A DNA stretch of 64,000 bases from Buddleja alternifolia (GCA_019426215.1 CM033395.1:16296569-16360568); one strand, 5' to 3'. Positions 32,228 to 45,260 are shown, numbered from the stretch's first letter. The notes: generated by a model from the sequence alone, not told the origin. Numbers and translations: made by a program.

Positions 32228-33310
32228 GAGTGAGCAGTAGACAGAGATTACGAAGAAAATTTTTTCGTTTTGAAAAAGAGAGAGACTTGTTTTTGCACGA
32301 ATGGAATAGAGTATAAGAGTGTTTGTGTTCTGCAGAAACTTCAATTTGAATGTTCGGTGTGTTTGAAGTTTGAGATGTTGACACGTGGAGGAGTATAAAT
32401 CTCAGCCATTAAAATATAACTGTGGACGTGAATTTAGATTAAACAGGCACGGTTTCTTTTAGTAACTGCCACATATACTATTTTGAAGTCCGTTTAAAAG
32501 TTTAAACAGAGACTGAGAGTGATGCGTGTGCCCATGAAAAGCGGATACGTTCTTTATGAAAACTGTTCGGGAATCATAATTTTGAACACTATTTAAATGC
32601 CCGCCAAAAATTTGTTAAAGCGTCCGGACTTAGTCAGAATGACGCTTGAAACAATTGAGTGTTATGTGGACGCTTGAAAATCTTGGGAGTCTCTTTCAAG
32701 TAACAGGTTGTGCTTTAGCGCTCATTGTAACATATAGAATTATTCCTTTCAGGGTGTATATGAGGACACAGTTTCCCAGTACTTATCATTAGGTCTTGGT
32801 TTTGTTTTACTTTGGTTAAAATATTCAGCGCCGGTTGTACTCGTCTAAGATACATGGTAATTGTACTGACGCGTGTACATGTGCTGAACCATCTTTGAAA
32901 AACGTGATGAGTACCCATGGGTTTTCTTGAGCGAAGGGTGAGGAATGTCAAGTCAGCATTAATTGCATTGATTGACTAATCCACTTTCTCGTTTTAGCGT
33001 AGGGTAATGTACGCTTGCTTTTAAAAGGGTCTTTTTACTAACTGCTTTAGCCGGGAATAAAGCTAAGCGTTTAGTTTATTTTGAAAGAAGTGCAGACGCT
33101 AAGACAGATTTGTGTAATAAGCGTCAAAAAGGTTTAAGTGTATGGTGCTAAGTGCGTATGACCGATGCAAGGGAAAACATTTTTGGTCATATTCACTTAG
33201 GTATTGTTAGCTCTTTTAAGGTTCCCCTATGTAGGTTCCCCATAAATTTCATAACATACATGAATTCCCCCTAAATTTCATGCCTAACAAAAGTATGATG
33301 TTTCGAATGA
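32228..33310 (-). promoter_or_regulatory. pol-ORF2 spacer with conserved CACGTG block (SirB)
   Basis: Non-coding, diverged from SirA but keeping AACCGTGCCT, TTCACGTCCACAGTTAT, GGCTGAGAT and CCACGTGTCAA in order, with CACGTG at 32382-32387, 155 bp before the ORF2 ATG. The SirA ATAAAAAGG word is not kept. ACGCTT/AAGCGT words recur (for example 32640-32680 and 33000-33125). Confidence 0.55.
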
Positions 33311-36300
33311 TTAAGCATTTAGATCAATCATACCTAGTTCACTTCTTAAAGTGAGAAAACGTTGTTCGTTAAGCGCTTTGGTGAAGATATCTGCCAGTTG
33401 CTTTTCTGTATTAATGAAGTGCATGGAGATATCTTTCTTTTGAACATGGTCACGTAGAAAGTGATAGCGAATGTCAATGTGTTTGGTTCTAGAGTGAAGA
33501 ACTGGATTTTGAGTCATTGCTAAGGCGCTTTGATTGTCACAATGGATAGGAGTTGGATCTAGGATTATTCCATAATCTCTAAGTTGTTGCCTCATCCAAA
33601 GGATCTGTGCACAACAGCTTCCAGCGGCTACATACTCAGCCTCAGCGGTGGAAGTAGCGATGGACTGTTGCTTCTTACTATGCCATGAAATTAGTCTATC
33701 ACCTAGAAATTGACATGTTCCACTAGTACTTTTTCTATCTATTTTGCATCCTGCAAAATCTGCATCTGAATAACCGATTAGTTCAAAAGGAGAATCCCTA
33801 GGATACCATAAGCCCACATTTTGTGTGCCTTTTAGGTACTTAAGGATTCTTTTAGCAGCAATTAAGTGTGATTCTCTAGGATCAGCTTGAAATCGTGCAC
33901 ACATGCATACTGAGAACATAATATCGGGTCTACTAGCTGTAAGATAAAGAAGTGATCCAATAATACCTCTATAGTTAGTGATATCAATTTTCTTTCCATT
34001 ATCGTCTCTATCTAGCTTAAGCGTCTGGCTCATTGGAATTTTTGAAGGTGATGCATTTTCCATACCAAATTTCTTGATCATATCTCTAGTATATTTAGTT
34101 TGATTTATGAATATGCCATTAGGGAGTGTTTAACTTGTAATCCTAGGAAGAAAGTTAATTCACCCATCATGCTCATTTCAAATTGATCTTGCATCATTTT
34201 CGAAAATTTCTCACATAGACGCTTATTGGTAGATCCAAATATAATATCATCAACATAAATTTGAACTAGGAGAATATCGTCATTATGGGTAATTTTGAAT
34301 AACGTTGTGTCAACGCTGCCTTTTGAAAAGCCTTTACCTATAAGGAAGATAGAGAGAGTGTCATACCATGCTCGTGGTGCTTGTTTAAGACCATAGAGTG
34401 CCTTGTCCAATTTGTAAACCATGCTTTTCCATGGTTGTTGATGAATCCTGGTGGTTGCTCCACATATACTTCTTCTTGGAGTTTACCATTCAGAAATGCA
34501 CTCTTTACGTCCATTTGATACACTGTAAATTTGTTAAATGCTGCAAACGCTAGAAACATGCGGATTGCTTCAAGTCGGGCAACTGGAGCGTATGTTTCAT
34601 CAAAGTCGATGCCCTCTTCTTGACAGTATCCCTGAGCTACGAGTCTGGCTTTGTTTCTAATCACAATTCCATTCTCATCCATTTTGTTTCTATAGACCCA
34701 TCTAGTTCCAATGACCCCTTGGTGGGTTGGTCTTGGTACTAGCGTCCATACCTTATTTCTTTCAAATTGGTTTAGCTCTTCTTGCATGGCTTCTATCCAA
34801 CTTGGATCGTTAAGCGCTTCATCCACTTTTTTTGGTTCCATTTGAGATAGGAAGCTTGCAAACATGGCCTCATTTATTGTAGCGGCTCTCGTTCTAACGG
34901 GTGCTCCAATATCTCCAATAATTAGTTCTGGTGGATGGTCTCTGAGCCATTTTCTGTCTGGTTGGAACGAGTTAAGAGATTGATCTAACGTTTGATTAAA
35001 CTGTGTAGGCGCTTGACCAATTCCTTGCGTAGGCGCTTCAGTGTTTGTAGATTGAATTTGCTCTTGATGAACATACCCTTCATGATCATCAGCGTTTCTT
35101 GCAATGTCATCGTTGATGTCTTTACGAGTAGTCTTAGGATTAGGTATAATGATTTCATTATCTTCATCAATATCACTATCATCACACAGATTGATTTGTG
35201 ACGCTTGTTGAGATAAATCTTCAATTCCTGCATCATTAATATTAACCTTACTCGGTTCTTGGTTAGCATCATCAAACACAACATGAATGGATTCTTCAAC
35301 CTTCGATTTGATCTTATTTAAGATGCGAAAGCTCTTTCCATTTTTGGCGTATCCTAGAAAGATTCCTTCATCTGCTTTAGGATCAAATGTCTTTAGGCTT
35401 TGAGAACCATTGTTATGAATGAAACATTTTGAGCCAAATACATGAAAGTATGAAACATTCGGCTTACGTCCCTTCCATAACTCATATGGAGTCTTTTCAT
35501 GTTGCTTGTTGATCATACACCGGTTCTGAGTGTAGCAAGCAGTGTTAACAGCTTCGGCCACAAACCTTTGAGGCAGCTTGGATTCGGCTAACATAGTCCT
35601 AGCGGCTTCTTTAAGCGTTCTGTTCCGCCGTTCAGCAACTCCATTTTGTTGAGGTGTTCTAGGTGCTGAATACTCATGAAGTATTCCAAAGTCTTTACAA
35701 AATTTCTCAACAATATGGTTAGTAAATTCAGTTCCTCTATCACTTCTAATTCTTGTTACTTTTAGATCTTTTGAGTTTTGTAGTTGACGAATTAGAGAGG
35801 TGAGCTTGGCACTAGTTTCATCTTTAGATGCTAGAAATTCTACCCATGTATAGCGTGAAAAATCAACTATTACTAGTGAATACTTTTTACCACTAACGCT
35901 CATGATTTGAATAGGACCAAACAAATCTAAATGTAGTAATTCAAGTATTCGAGAGGTCGATAGATGAAGCTTCTTCTTAAAGGATGATTTAACTTGTTTA
36001 CCCATTTGACAAGCATCGCATAAGCGATCTTTATTAAAGGAACCTTTAGGTAATCCCTCTATGAGATTTAGAGATATTAATTGAGAGATTGTTTTGAAAT
36101 TGAGGTGATTCATTTTTCTGTGCCATAACCAACCTAATTCGTTTTGATTCTTAGCTACGAAGCATGTAGGGTTGTTATCTAATGTTGAATCCCAATCTAC
36201 TAAGTATACATTGTTTGTTCTTCTTCCTTTTAATTTGGTAGATCTTGTCTTAACATCGATTATCTCGCACAAGTCACTAGAAAATTTAATTTCAAAGCCT

Positions 36301-36557
36301 TTATCACAAAATTGACTTATGCTTAGGAGATTATGTTTAAGACCCTCGACATAGTATACATCATTGATCATGATGTTCCCCCTATGCATGATACCTATAC
36401 CTTTAGTTTTACCTTTAGAATTATCACCGAATATAACTTGAGGACCATTGGTTGCACGATAGTTGATCAAGAGGTCCTTTGATCCAGTCATGTGTCTCGA
36501 TGATCCACTATCTATGTACCATACTGAAGCGTAGGTGTTGGCTCTAGGTACCTGCAT
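33311..36557 (-). pseudogene. pol: Sirevirus pol (SirB), near-intact, two one-base shifts
   Basis: Starts [26 protein letters not shown]. Protease, HHCC zinc region, integrase core ([17 protein letters not shown]) and the RT N-terminal half run open for about 715 codons to near 34435. One-base losses near 34435 and 34130 break RT on either side of the intact [11 protein letters not shown] catalytic motif. RNase H (33311-34081) is open, with [18 protein letters not shown] and ADIFTKAL. One codon is missing in the integrase region relative to SirA (IVDFSRY for IVDDFSRY). No substitution stop is visible, unlike SirA-mid, in line with the younger look of SirB. The protein is close to SirA pol throughout. 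Confidence 0.93.
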
Positions 36558-36613
36558 TCAAAAGGGCAGATCTAATTTCCTTTAGGTACCCATTTGTTTT
36601 GGGTCCTTCTTTG

Positions 36614-38779
36614 TTAGTGACGTGAATTAGATTTTTCGGAACCCATATTTGCCTTATCTTCACTACAGGAGAAAGATTGGCCTTCTTGGGTTTCGTTTTG
36701 AGTTGCATACTTTTCTAGATGTATAGAAATATCCTTGATTATAGTGATAATCATAATCGTATTCACAATTATCATAGTGTTGATAATATGAACTGGATTG
36801 TTTTGGATATGGACGTTTGATTCTGTTTGGTACTGGCTTAGGATGCACTTTTGGTGCGGGACGCTTAACGTTTGATTCACTGGCAGAAAATATCTCCTTA
36901 GCTTTTTGAGCGTTTGGATATATTTCTTTTGTGAGACGTTCACTTTGGTCTTTCCTTTGCCTGAGTCAATGTTGACTTTATCATTAATTGTACCAGTATT
37001 TGTTGATTCATTCAGCGTTTGTCTGATTGAACTTTCTTCAACAAAGATTACACCTTTTCCTTTGTTGATTGTTGTAACATTGGACGCTTTGGCTTTAAAA
37101 ATGATTTTATCAAAACCTAGACCGGTCTTTTCACCAAATGCCCTGGTTACTTTAGTCACATTATCTAGCGTTCTAGACGCTTTTGATAATGAGGAGATAA
37201 GCTGCTCTGATTTGGCAAGTTTAGCGACCATTTCAGCTTCTCTTTTGACTATTATATCAAGATCACCTTTTAGCTGAGTAATTTCACTCTCGAGTGATTG
37301 GTTTTTCTCAATGCACTGTTGCTGAATTTGCAACTCTGCTTTGAGCGTTAGGTTATCACTTCTGAGTGCTGAAATAATACGATGGTGATTTTGGAATAAT
37401 TGGGTGGCATCTTGACAATCTGTATAATATTTCTTTACTTTGTCAAGTAATTCATCATAAGAGAGAGGATGATACAGATCAGTGGTTACCTCAGATGGTA
37501 CGTCGTTAGATGCTTCATTTTCTCTTGCCATGAGACAAATGAATGCTGAGTCCTTTGATGGTTCATCATCGCTGCTTTCATCTGATGATTCCAAGTCCTC
37601 TTCAGGCGTATAGAGAGGTTCTGATTCTGCTAGCAAGCCTTGTTGTCTCAGGTTGCTCCTGAATTGGTTTCTATCCGTGTGATCTTGCTTTGTAGGTTTA
37701 GACACATTTGGATATGGGCAATTAACTTGGAAATGCCCTGGTCTCCTGCAGTTGTAACAAAGATTGGTCTTCATCTTTTGTTCGTTTGTTAATCTTGTGG
37801 ATCGTTGGTTTAACGCTGCAGGCGCTGAGAGATCTTGCTGAGAAGGAGTTTGATATTGAATTGGCGCTAGGGAGGAGGACGCAGGATAGTGAGGCGTTTG
37901 ATATTGTGGTTGTATTTGAGGAAGCGCTTGATATGAACTTTGTCCTGGGTGCTTAGGACTGTTTCCCTTCTTTTCATATTTCAGGAATTTCCTGAATCTA
38001 TTTAGAAGCGCCAGTTCTTCTTCCTCACTTATGTCCGAACCTTTTTCTTTGATAGGTTTTCCTTTGATTGATGCCATTAGCGCTCCAGATTCGATTACTG
38101 GATTACTTACTGCATCACTGGCCGAATTCAGCTCAAACTCAAACGCTTTGAGTTCTGAAAAAGCATCTTCTGGAGTTAGGCTGTCCAGATTGTTTGATTC
38201 TCTCATTGCAGTTGTTTTCATCAGGAATTTGCTTGGAAGACTTCTAAAGATTTTGACCACTGTTTCTCGATTTTGTAGCTCCATACCCAGAGATGTTAGT
38301 TCAGTGACAAGGGCTGTAAACCTCATGTCTAATTGCTCTAGCGTCTCATTAGGTAGCATCTTGAAGCCGTTGAATTTTTCTTTGGCAATTGATAATTTGT
38401 TTCCTTTATTTGTGCTGAGCCCCCACAAATAGTAGCCAACTTATCCCAAATTTCTTTAGTTGTATTGCATGATTTGACTTTGTTGAATAAGTTGTCATTG
38501 TCACCAATGGCTGTGTATAATGCATTCCGACCGACATTGTCCAGATTGGCTCGTCGACGCTCATCGGTGGACCATTCTTGTTTGGGCTTCTCCACATAAC
38601 CCGTCAGGTGTTTCTCCTGTGGCTTCGGGCGCTCTGGTGATAACTTTGTATATTTTGATTGGCCCATCTGAAATGATATCGCACATTTCATCATCACATG
38701 AACACAAATAAGTAAACGCTTTGACCTTCCAAGAGTCATAATTTGACTCGGTCAACTTGGGAACTTTAGAAAATGCCAT
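36614..38779 (-). pseudogene. gag: Sirevirus gag (SirB), two indels near the N-terminus
   Basis: MAFSKVPKLTESNYDSWKVK starts at 38779. An extra C near 38600 and a lost base near 38403 shift the frame and return it, after which 604 codons are open (38428-36614). Domains: capsid (NKLSIAKEKFNGFKML to AFSELKAFEFELN), Gln/Pro linker, CCHC knuckle CYNCRRPGHFQVNC, acidic ESSDESSDDEPS segment, long coiled coil (LQIQQQCIEKNQSLESEITQ onward) and the GEKTGLGF patch. The Lys codon that is a TAG in SirA-mid is intact here. The Tyr-rich tail is in a second frame (36848-36663). Confidence 0.9.
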
Positions 38780-38872
38780 GAAGAATTTAAAGTAATTTTG
38801 AAGCGACTATATTAAAAAGATGGATCTGAACAAGCAGTTACGCTTGGAAACGCTTAGGTTTCAACTTCAACC

Positions 38873-38884
38873 GCTCTGATACCA
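38873..38884 (-). other. Primer-binding site of SirB (initiator tRNA-Met)
   Basis: TGGTATCAGAGC in element sense, two bases inside the LTR end at 38887. Confidence 0.95.
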
Positions 38885-38886
38885 CT

Positions 38887-40609
38887 TGTTGGTCCCAAGT
38901 GGTATACGAAAGGGTCTAGAGGGGGGGGGGTTGAATAGACCCTGAAGTCTTTTTCGACTTCTTAAAAATTCGTATCACTTTGAAATATTTGAACGCTTGA
39001 CAAGTTTAAGCGCTGGATGTGGCGCTTGAGAAACGTTAACTTAGACTCGGTGATTTCAACGCTTACCAAAGTAGGGCAGAGTTTAGTCACTAAATCAGAG
39101 TTAGCACAGCGGAAATGTTTATAGCTTAGCGTTCGTTTTAACCAATTAGTCGCTTATTAGTTTAAATGCCTTTCAAGATATAATATGACAGTATAATGTA
39201 AGACAATAAAACAGTAAATGACACACAAAATATTTGTAAGGTTCACTGGGTGATGTAATCCCAGCTACGTCCTTCTTCTCCTTTATCAGGGAGGTTTTCC
39301 ACTATGATGATTATCGAAGAGTCACACAGAGACTTCTACAAGATAGAGGGAGATTGGATATGATCTTGGAACTCCTTGGTCACACAGATTTCAGCTCCAC
39401 TAAAGATCTTCTATTCCCTTGCTTCTTTCACTCAGAAATGGTGCAAGTTACTTTTGATCTCGGAACTCCTTGGTCACACAGATTTCAGCTCCAATAGAGA
39501 TCAACTTCAACAAGCTTCTTTTACACAAAAATACTGCTTGCAAGTCAACCAGCTTTCTCACTCAGATGAAAGGTGTTGATGGTTTTGGTCACGGTTTGTT
39601 TTTTTTGGAAAGTTCAAACAACTTGAGGATATCTCAATGGTAGTATATGTTCTTCTTAAAAGAGATTTGAGATATGGGTGACTGTCTCTAGAATATTTGT
39701 AAAAAGCTTATATGAAATTTGGCTATGATTTTTAGTAAGCTTTTCTTTCAACAAGGTAGGTATTTTGTGTGTGTCACTTTCTCATCATTTACTTGTTTGT
39801 TGAAAGAGCTATTTATAAGGTATTGGTGGTTTTTGTCCGTTTGACTCGGTTGGAGTCTCGTTTCCCAAACATTCCTTGAGTTCAGACATTTCTAACTTTG
39901 GGTATATTTAATTGGTTGGGCATGGTCTTGGTTTCATAAACCTGACAGTCTAGGTCAAAGATATGGCTTGCCCATAAGTTATAGTGTATATTTTAATAGC
40001 ACTTATCCGACTTTTAATGCATCTTGTTTTATTTCCGTTGGAAATAATTCGTCCGTTTGATTCATGCATTTTTTAAGTCTTGGATGGTTTTGGGTCTAAA
40101 TTTTCAGGTTACGTTCTTTGTAGGTTGTGTTGGTTTAACCTTTTTGGACGCTTGCTGAAGAGAATAGTTATTCTGTGTATCAGACGCTTGGACTGATCCT
40201 GACTTTCTTTTCTTTATTTCAGACGCTTACTCTTCAATCTTGTCTTGATGGTCTCACTGAAAATTCGTCATTTCACTTGATGTTGAGTATTCGGCCTGAG
40301 TTATCCATTCGTAGTTTGAGCACTGGGATAATCCCTAAAGCGTTTGACAGACGCTTCAAGATATCTTTATCCATTGTAGCTTTAGACGCTTGATCTTCAC
40401 CTTCATCACTTGGTAGACTCACCCAGAATTTTCCTAAGTGTTTTAGTGTCACATACTTAGTCTAAGGAATTCTACAAAGATAAATACTATAAGCCTAAGA
40501 TAAATAAGCTTTCAGGTACTTATACATAACATTCTATGAAAGCTTTTACACTTTTCGGAGTCTAACAGAAAGTCCTATTTGTCATCATCAAAACATCTAA
40601 TATGAAATT
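38887..40609 (-). repeat. 5' LTR of SirB, cut by the gap
   Basis: Near-identical to 26398-28148. It stops at ...ATATGAAATT, 7 bases before the expected CCTAACA end, where the N run begins. TATA box at 39810-39817. The G10 run lies in the U5 hairpin near 38921. Confidence 0.93.
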
Positions 40610-40709
40610 NNNNNNNNNNNNNNNNNNNNNNNNNNNNNNNNNNNNNNNNNNNNNNNNNNNNNNNNNNNNNNNNNNNNNNNNNNNNNNNNNNNNNNNNNNN
40701 NNNNNNNNN
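40610..40709. other. Assembly gap (100 N)
   Basis: Exactly 100 N, a conventional size for a gap of unknown length. It lies between the SirB 5' LTR and the interior of ORF2 of another element, so true adjacency is not established. Confidence 0.98.
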
Positions 40710-43700
40710 CTCAACATAAACATCAACTGGAGCGCCTATGTGTTCAGTAGATTCAGAGACTGTCTGCATGCTTCAAACAAACCTTACGGTTTAGTTCTTA
40801 GTGACCTGCTATTCAGAGCAGAATGTACATCTTCGGCTGGATTTACTGTGGCCAAACACAAATTTTATGGGCCAAGAATCATTCAGAATCTTTTTAACCC
40901 ACCAAAGATCGGAGGTGCGGCCAGACCTCTCTCTGAGCGCCAAGTTGTGCGTGAAGCGTCAGACGAGGAGACTGAGCGTCCAGCTCCAGAGGAAGCTAAG
41001 CGTTCCACTCCAAAGCAAGCCGTGAAACACCCGGCTGTTATCAAAAAGAGGGCTACCCGAAAGTCCAAGGCTCAACCTATTCCATCTCCTCCACAGGATG
41101 ATGAAGCTACGGATGACGATGAAGAAGACAAGATTCCTCTCGTAAGCCGAAAAAAACTGGAAAAAGTACTTAAAAACATAGACTTCGAAGACCCTACTGT
41201 TGCACCCACTCAAGTGCCACCAGCTGAAGGGGTGAACGTGAAGCGTATCTTCAAGAAACGCAGAGGACTACGCAAGCGTCAAGTCGATGTTACTCCTCCA
41301 GAGCCTGAGACTACTGAGCCAAGCACTCAAGCTACTATTGCTGTTGAGACTAGCTCTCAGGGTAAGTTTATTTCTTCCCACAGCAGTTTCTTACCTACTT
41401 ATGTAGAAGATCCTCCCCTTATAGAGGATATCTGTTATACAGCTCTTCCTCTAGCCGCTGTTCAAGCGCCCAGTGATGTCCATCTGGATGTCGATATGAC
41501 AGATGTTGTCGCCATCGCTCATGCAGCCGCCACAGAATCTGCAGGCTTAGAGTTTGATGAACCTGATGTTCCAGAGGTTCCACTCCTACTCACTCTCCCA
41601 TCTACAACCGAGGCACGCTCAGAAGATCAGAGCGACGCTGACGAAATTATCATTCACCGAAACTTCTTTCAGCTGGATCCTCTAAAGACAATTGATCACT
41701 CAGTTGACTATCTACCCCCAGCGCCCGAAGAAGACTTCTTTCCTACCGGATATAATGAAGACAGTCTTATAAATGCGGAGAATGATATAGTCAAACTTAT
41801 TAAGTTTGATCTCACTGTCCGAGATACCTTGCTCACCTCAGCGCCCCCGCGACAGGTTCAAGAAAGAAAGACCCCAAGAGCAGATGTTGATCTGGCCTAT
41901 TATCGAGAGTACGGGCACAGCAAACCAACTGGTCTTGCTCTCAGAGATTTCAACATACCAATCTATGACCGTGCTTATGGACTCATCAATCCCACTGAGA
42001 AGCTCTTAAACAGAGAAGGCTACTCTCACTCTCAAGTCTCGTAAACAGTCCTGCAAATATGTTTTCAGCTAATCCGCTCCGTTTATGGACGAATAAAGGT
42101 GTACATGTCGGAGACCGTCCAGCGTCTATCCTTGATATGATTCAGACAGAAGCTGATGCTTATTTTGATAGCGTTTGGAACGCTAATTATGAACCAGACA
42201 AGCATCGCTTTGAGGCAATCCGAGATATTCAGCTTTGAGGCAATCCTTAATGCAGGGACTGAGTACTGCATGACTAAAGCGAATTGGGCTGAAGCGTATG
42301 TTGTGAGCAAATACAAATTCGAAGAGTTGGTCGATCCTCATCTCTTCAGCGCCTGTATACATGATAAGAAGCGAAAATTTGCTCAATATTGCTTACAGAA
42401 GCGTTAAAGGAGAATTGGGTCAGTATTGAGGCCGCCTCTGATTCGTCAACAAACTGAGCAGTCCTTACGCGTAGCGTTGCACAGATTTGCAAACACTCCT
42501 CTACGATTTGACACTCAAGCGTCTTCCAGCGACAGTTCTTCCCCATCTTGCTTGAATTTCACTTCAAGTGACTGTGACGACAACTTTCGACTGATGATCA
42601 AGCTCATGACTCCCCTCGCTCATTTTGACAGAGTCTTCACAGCCAACCTGCGCTCATGGAATGGATCCCGGATAAACTCCTTCACCGGCTATCCACTCCT
42701 TCCTTTCATCCGACAGGAAGTTCATAATCACTATGACTTCGTCTTATCTTCACTGGAAAAAGCCCAAGCGCTTGCTCAAGCTGTCTACCCCTATTTGGAA
42801 GAATACTACACAAGTTATGTTCCTGAATCTCAGAAACTCAACGCTCTTCCAACGGACAGGCTGATTGGCTTTTCTCATCATTACTGCTCCGATGCTATCT
42901 TTTCCATTAGCCGAGCGCCTTCCAGAATCTTTCCCAATCACGTACTGGATATCCTTGGGCCGATGTACATTAGGGCCATGGATAGTCCACTTCGCACCTT
43001 CATTCAAGGTACTTACCTTCCTACCCTACATTTGAATGAACTTCTCCAAAGAGCTACATATCCATATGCAGATGAGCCATTTGCCGGCATGGACTTCAAC
43101 TTTACGGACTTTAGCCGTCTCGAATCAGTCATTGTTGAAGCACCAATTGAAAGGATAGATGCACTGCCAGCGTCACCCATTGCCGAAGCGCCTGTTGAAC
43201 GGTTGCGTGTCTCGCCAGTGCCCATTATTGCTGAGGACTCCACAGATCAACCTCAAGCGCCTATTCCTGTTGACAGTCCATCTGCTTCTGACTCTACTGC
43301 TTCCACAAAGTCTATTATTGACCCGGCGCTTCAAGGGACCGTGTTTGACCCTGCTTATCAAGTCCCAATGGACTCACTCAAACACACGTCTCGCTTCAAG
43401 CTTCCCGTTAATCCGGCGGTTTCTTCTGCTCAAGCGACCATGACTGAAGGCCTTAAGAAATTTCAGCAAATGGCGGGCGCTACTCAGGCGAGTCACCTGG
43501 CCTTGAAAGAAGACATTATCAATCGCTTCACTACTCTAGAGACCTCTCTGACAGACGCTACTCAAGCCCAACTCCTGGTCATGAAAGAACATTTCGATCA
43601 GCGTCTTAACACTCTTGAGGCCTCTGTCGCTCAGATTGCTACTCAAATCAGTCTCCTTACTCAGCATTTTATGCCGACTGATGATGGCAATAAGGGGGAA

Positions 43701-44225
43701 GAGAAGAAGAAAGGGGAGAAGAGGAAAACTTCAAAATCAAGCGCTCAAGATCCTCCTCCGCCGCCCAAGCGTCAACATACTCCCACTCCTCCTCCTATAC
43801 AAAATAAAGAGCAAGATCCCTATCCATCTTGGGTAACCACTTTTGCCCCTACTGGAGCGCCCAGTAAAAGAGAAACTCCAAGAGCGCTCTATCTAGATCT
43901 TCCAGTACCTTCCAGAGCACTGCTTGAGCAGTTTGACATCCCTCTTTCCAGAGCGTCCATTCCAGAACCTACCAATCCAGAAAAAGTAGTTGCGGAAAGG
44001 AAGATGTCTGATCTAAATCGAACCTTCAGAATCTGCTTAAGGTATATGGGTATTAACCCAGATGAATGGGATAAGCATTACGTCGCTTTCAAACAAAAGC
44101 AAGTAGATGAAAACAAGTATATAATCAATAAAGATCATGATGTGATGATGACATTAGAAGATCAAATAACTGAGGCAATCCGCGCAGAAATGACCAAGAG
44201 ATACAAGATCAAGTCACGATCTTGA
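40710..44225 (+). pseudogene. Sirevirus ORF2 accessory protein (SirA-right), two long open parts
   Basis: The first part is open from the gap to 42044 (N-terminal domain end, basic linker KKRATRKSKAQP, acidic DDEATDDDEEDK, central region). A frameshift near 42030 and a small scrambled duplication near 42230-42245 follow. A TAA at 42405-42407 then occupies the position of a Gln codon in SirB; SirA-left has the same stop. The second part, 42426-44225, is 599 codons without a break: RPPLIRQQTEQ, a mostly helical domain (HNHYDFVLSSLEKAQALAQAVYP region), HLNELLQRATYPYADEPF, a coiled coil at residues 338-418 of this part, a basic KKKGEKRKTSK patch, a proline-rich PPPPPKRQHTPTPPP stretch, and a C-terminal domain ending YKIKSRS. 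No signal peptide or membrane helix. Function unknown; a nuclear or RNA-binding accessory role is only a guess. Confidence 0.8.
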
Positions 44226-44430
44226 TTGTACTTCTACTTTTCTTGCTTTCATCTCTTCCTTATTTCAGTTGTAAAAATGCCTGTACCTTCAATGATATAT
44301 ATAATGCATTTTTCAGCTGAAACACCTCGTTGAAGCTCAACTAACCTTAACTAACTTACTAACCAACGCTAACCATTATTTTTGGCCGTCTAACTCTTGA
44401 ACTATAAAAAGAGTAAGTATTGCCATCATC

Positions 44431-44444
44431 AAAAAGGGGGAAAT
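44431..44444 (+). other. Polypurine tract of SirA-right
   Basis: AAAAAGGGGGAAAT immediately before the LTR start TGTTAGGAATTTC. A full, uninterrupted purine run. Confidence 0.88.
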
Positions 44445-45252
44445 TGTTAGGAATTTCATGTTAGATGTTTTGATGATGACAATTAGGATTCCATGTTAGA
44501 CCCCAAGAAATGTTAAGTATAAAAGCTTTCGAAGAACAAATGTATAAGCGCCTGAAAGCTCGTGTTTTTATACTAGGCTTGTATTTTTATCTTTATAGAG
44601 TTTAGACTAAGAATGTGATACTAAATCACTAGAAGAGTTCTGTGTGAGTCTACCAAGTGATGAAGTTGAAGATCAAGCGTCTGAAGGAACAGTAAAGATA
44701 AAGATTAGTCTCAAGCGTCCGTCAAACGCTAAAAGACTATCCCAGGTTACGAACTCAGCGCTCAAGATTTGTTATGGACCTTAGACCAAGTACTTAACAC
44801 TAAGTCAATGATAGAATTCTGAGTGAGTCTATCAAAGATAAAGTGAAAAGGTCAAGCGTCTAAAAATCGGGCAAAGATTATGACCTTTCTCAAGCGTCTG
44901 ATTAACAAAGAAGGCTACTTTCAAAAAGGCTAAACTCCAAAGGCTCAAGCGTCTAGTTCTCCAAGCGTAACCTGAAGATTCAAATCCAAGTTATCAAAGA
45001 TGCATGAATCAACGGAAATTATTCCCAAACGGAAATAAGACAAGATGCATCAAAAGTCGGATAAGTGCTATTAAAATATAAGCACTACAACTTATGGGCA
45101 AGCCATATCTTTGACCGAGACTGTCAGATTTATGAAACCAAGACCATGCCTAACCAATTAAATATACCCAAAGTTAGGATTGTCAGAACTCATGGAATGT
45201 TTAGGGAAACGAGATTCCAACCATGTCCAACGGACAAAATCTCAAAACAACC

Positions 45253-45260
45253 TATAAATA
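45253..45260 (+). promoter_or_regulatory. TATA box of Sirevirus LTR
   Basis: TATAAATA about 808 bp into the LTR. The same site, at a comparable distance from the primer-binding end, is found in every Sirevirus LTR here (19956, 27331, 39810, 49003 and 51318, as TATTTATA on the plus strand). Transcription would start roughly 30 bp downstream. Confidence 0.7.

Larger units (their letters stand above)
26398..40609 (-). mobile_element. SirB: nearly complete Sirevirus element
   Basis: About 14.2 kb on the minus strand: 5' LTR (40609-38887, lacking its last few bases at the gap), primer site, gag, pol, spacer, ORF2, polypurine tract and 3' LTR (28148-26398). The two LTRs are nearly identical by eye, differing mostly by single bases and run lengths, which suggests a young insertion. 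It sits inside the GypA 5' LTR; the left target duplication would be CATGT (26393-26397), and the right one is lost in the gap. Pol is very close to SirA while ORF2 and U3 are clearly diverged. Confidence 0.92.

Noticed and set aside
40602..40709. Apparent coding continuity through the gap
   Set aside because: The bases are N. The start at 40602 is SirB LTR sequence and cannot be joined to ORF2 beyond the gap.
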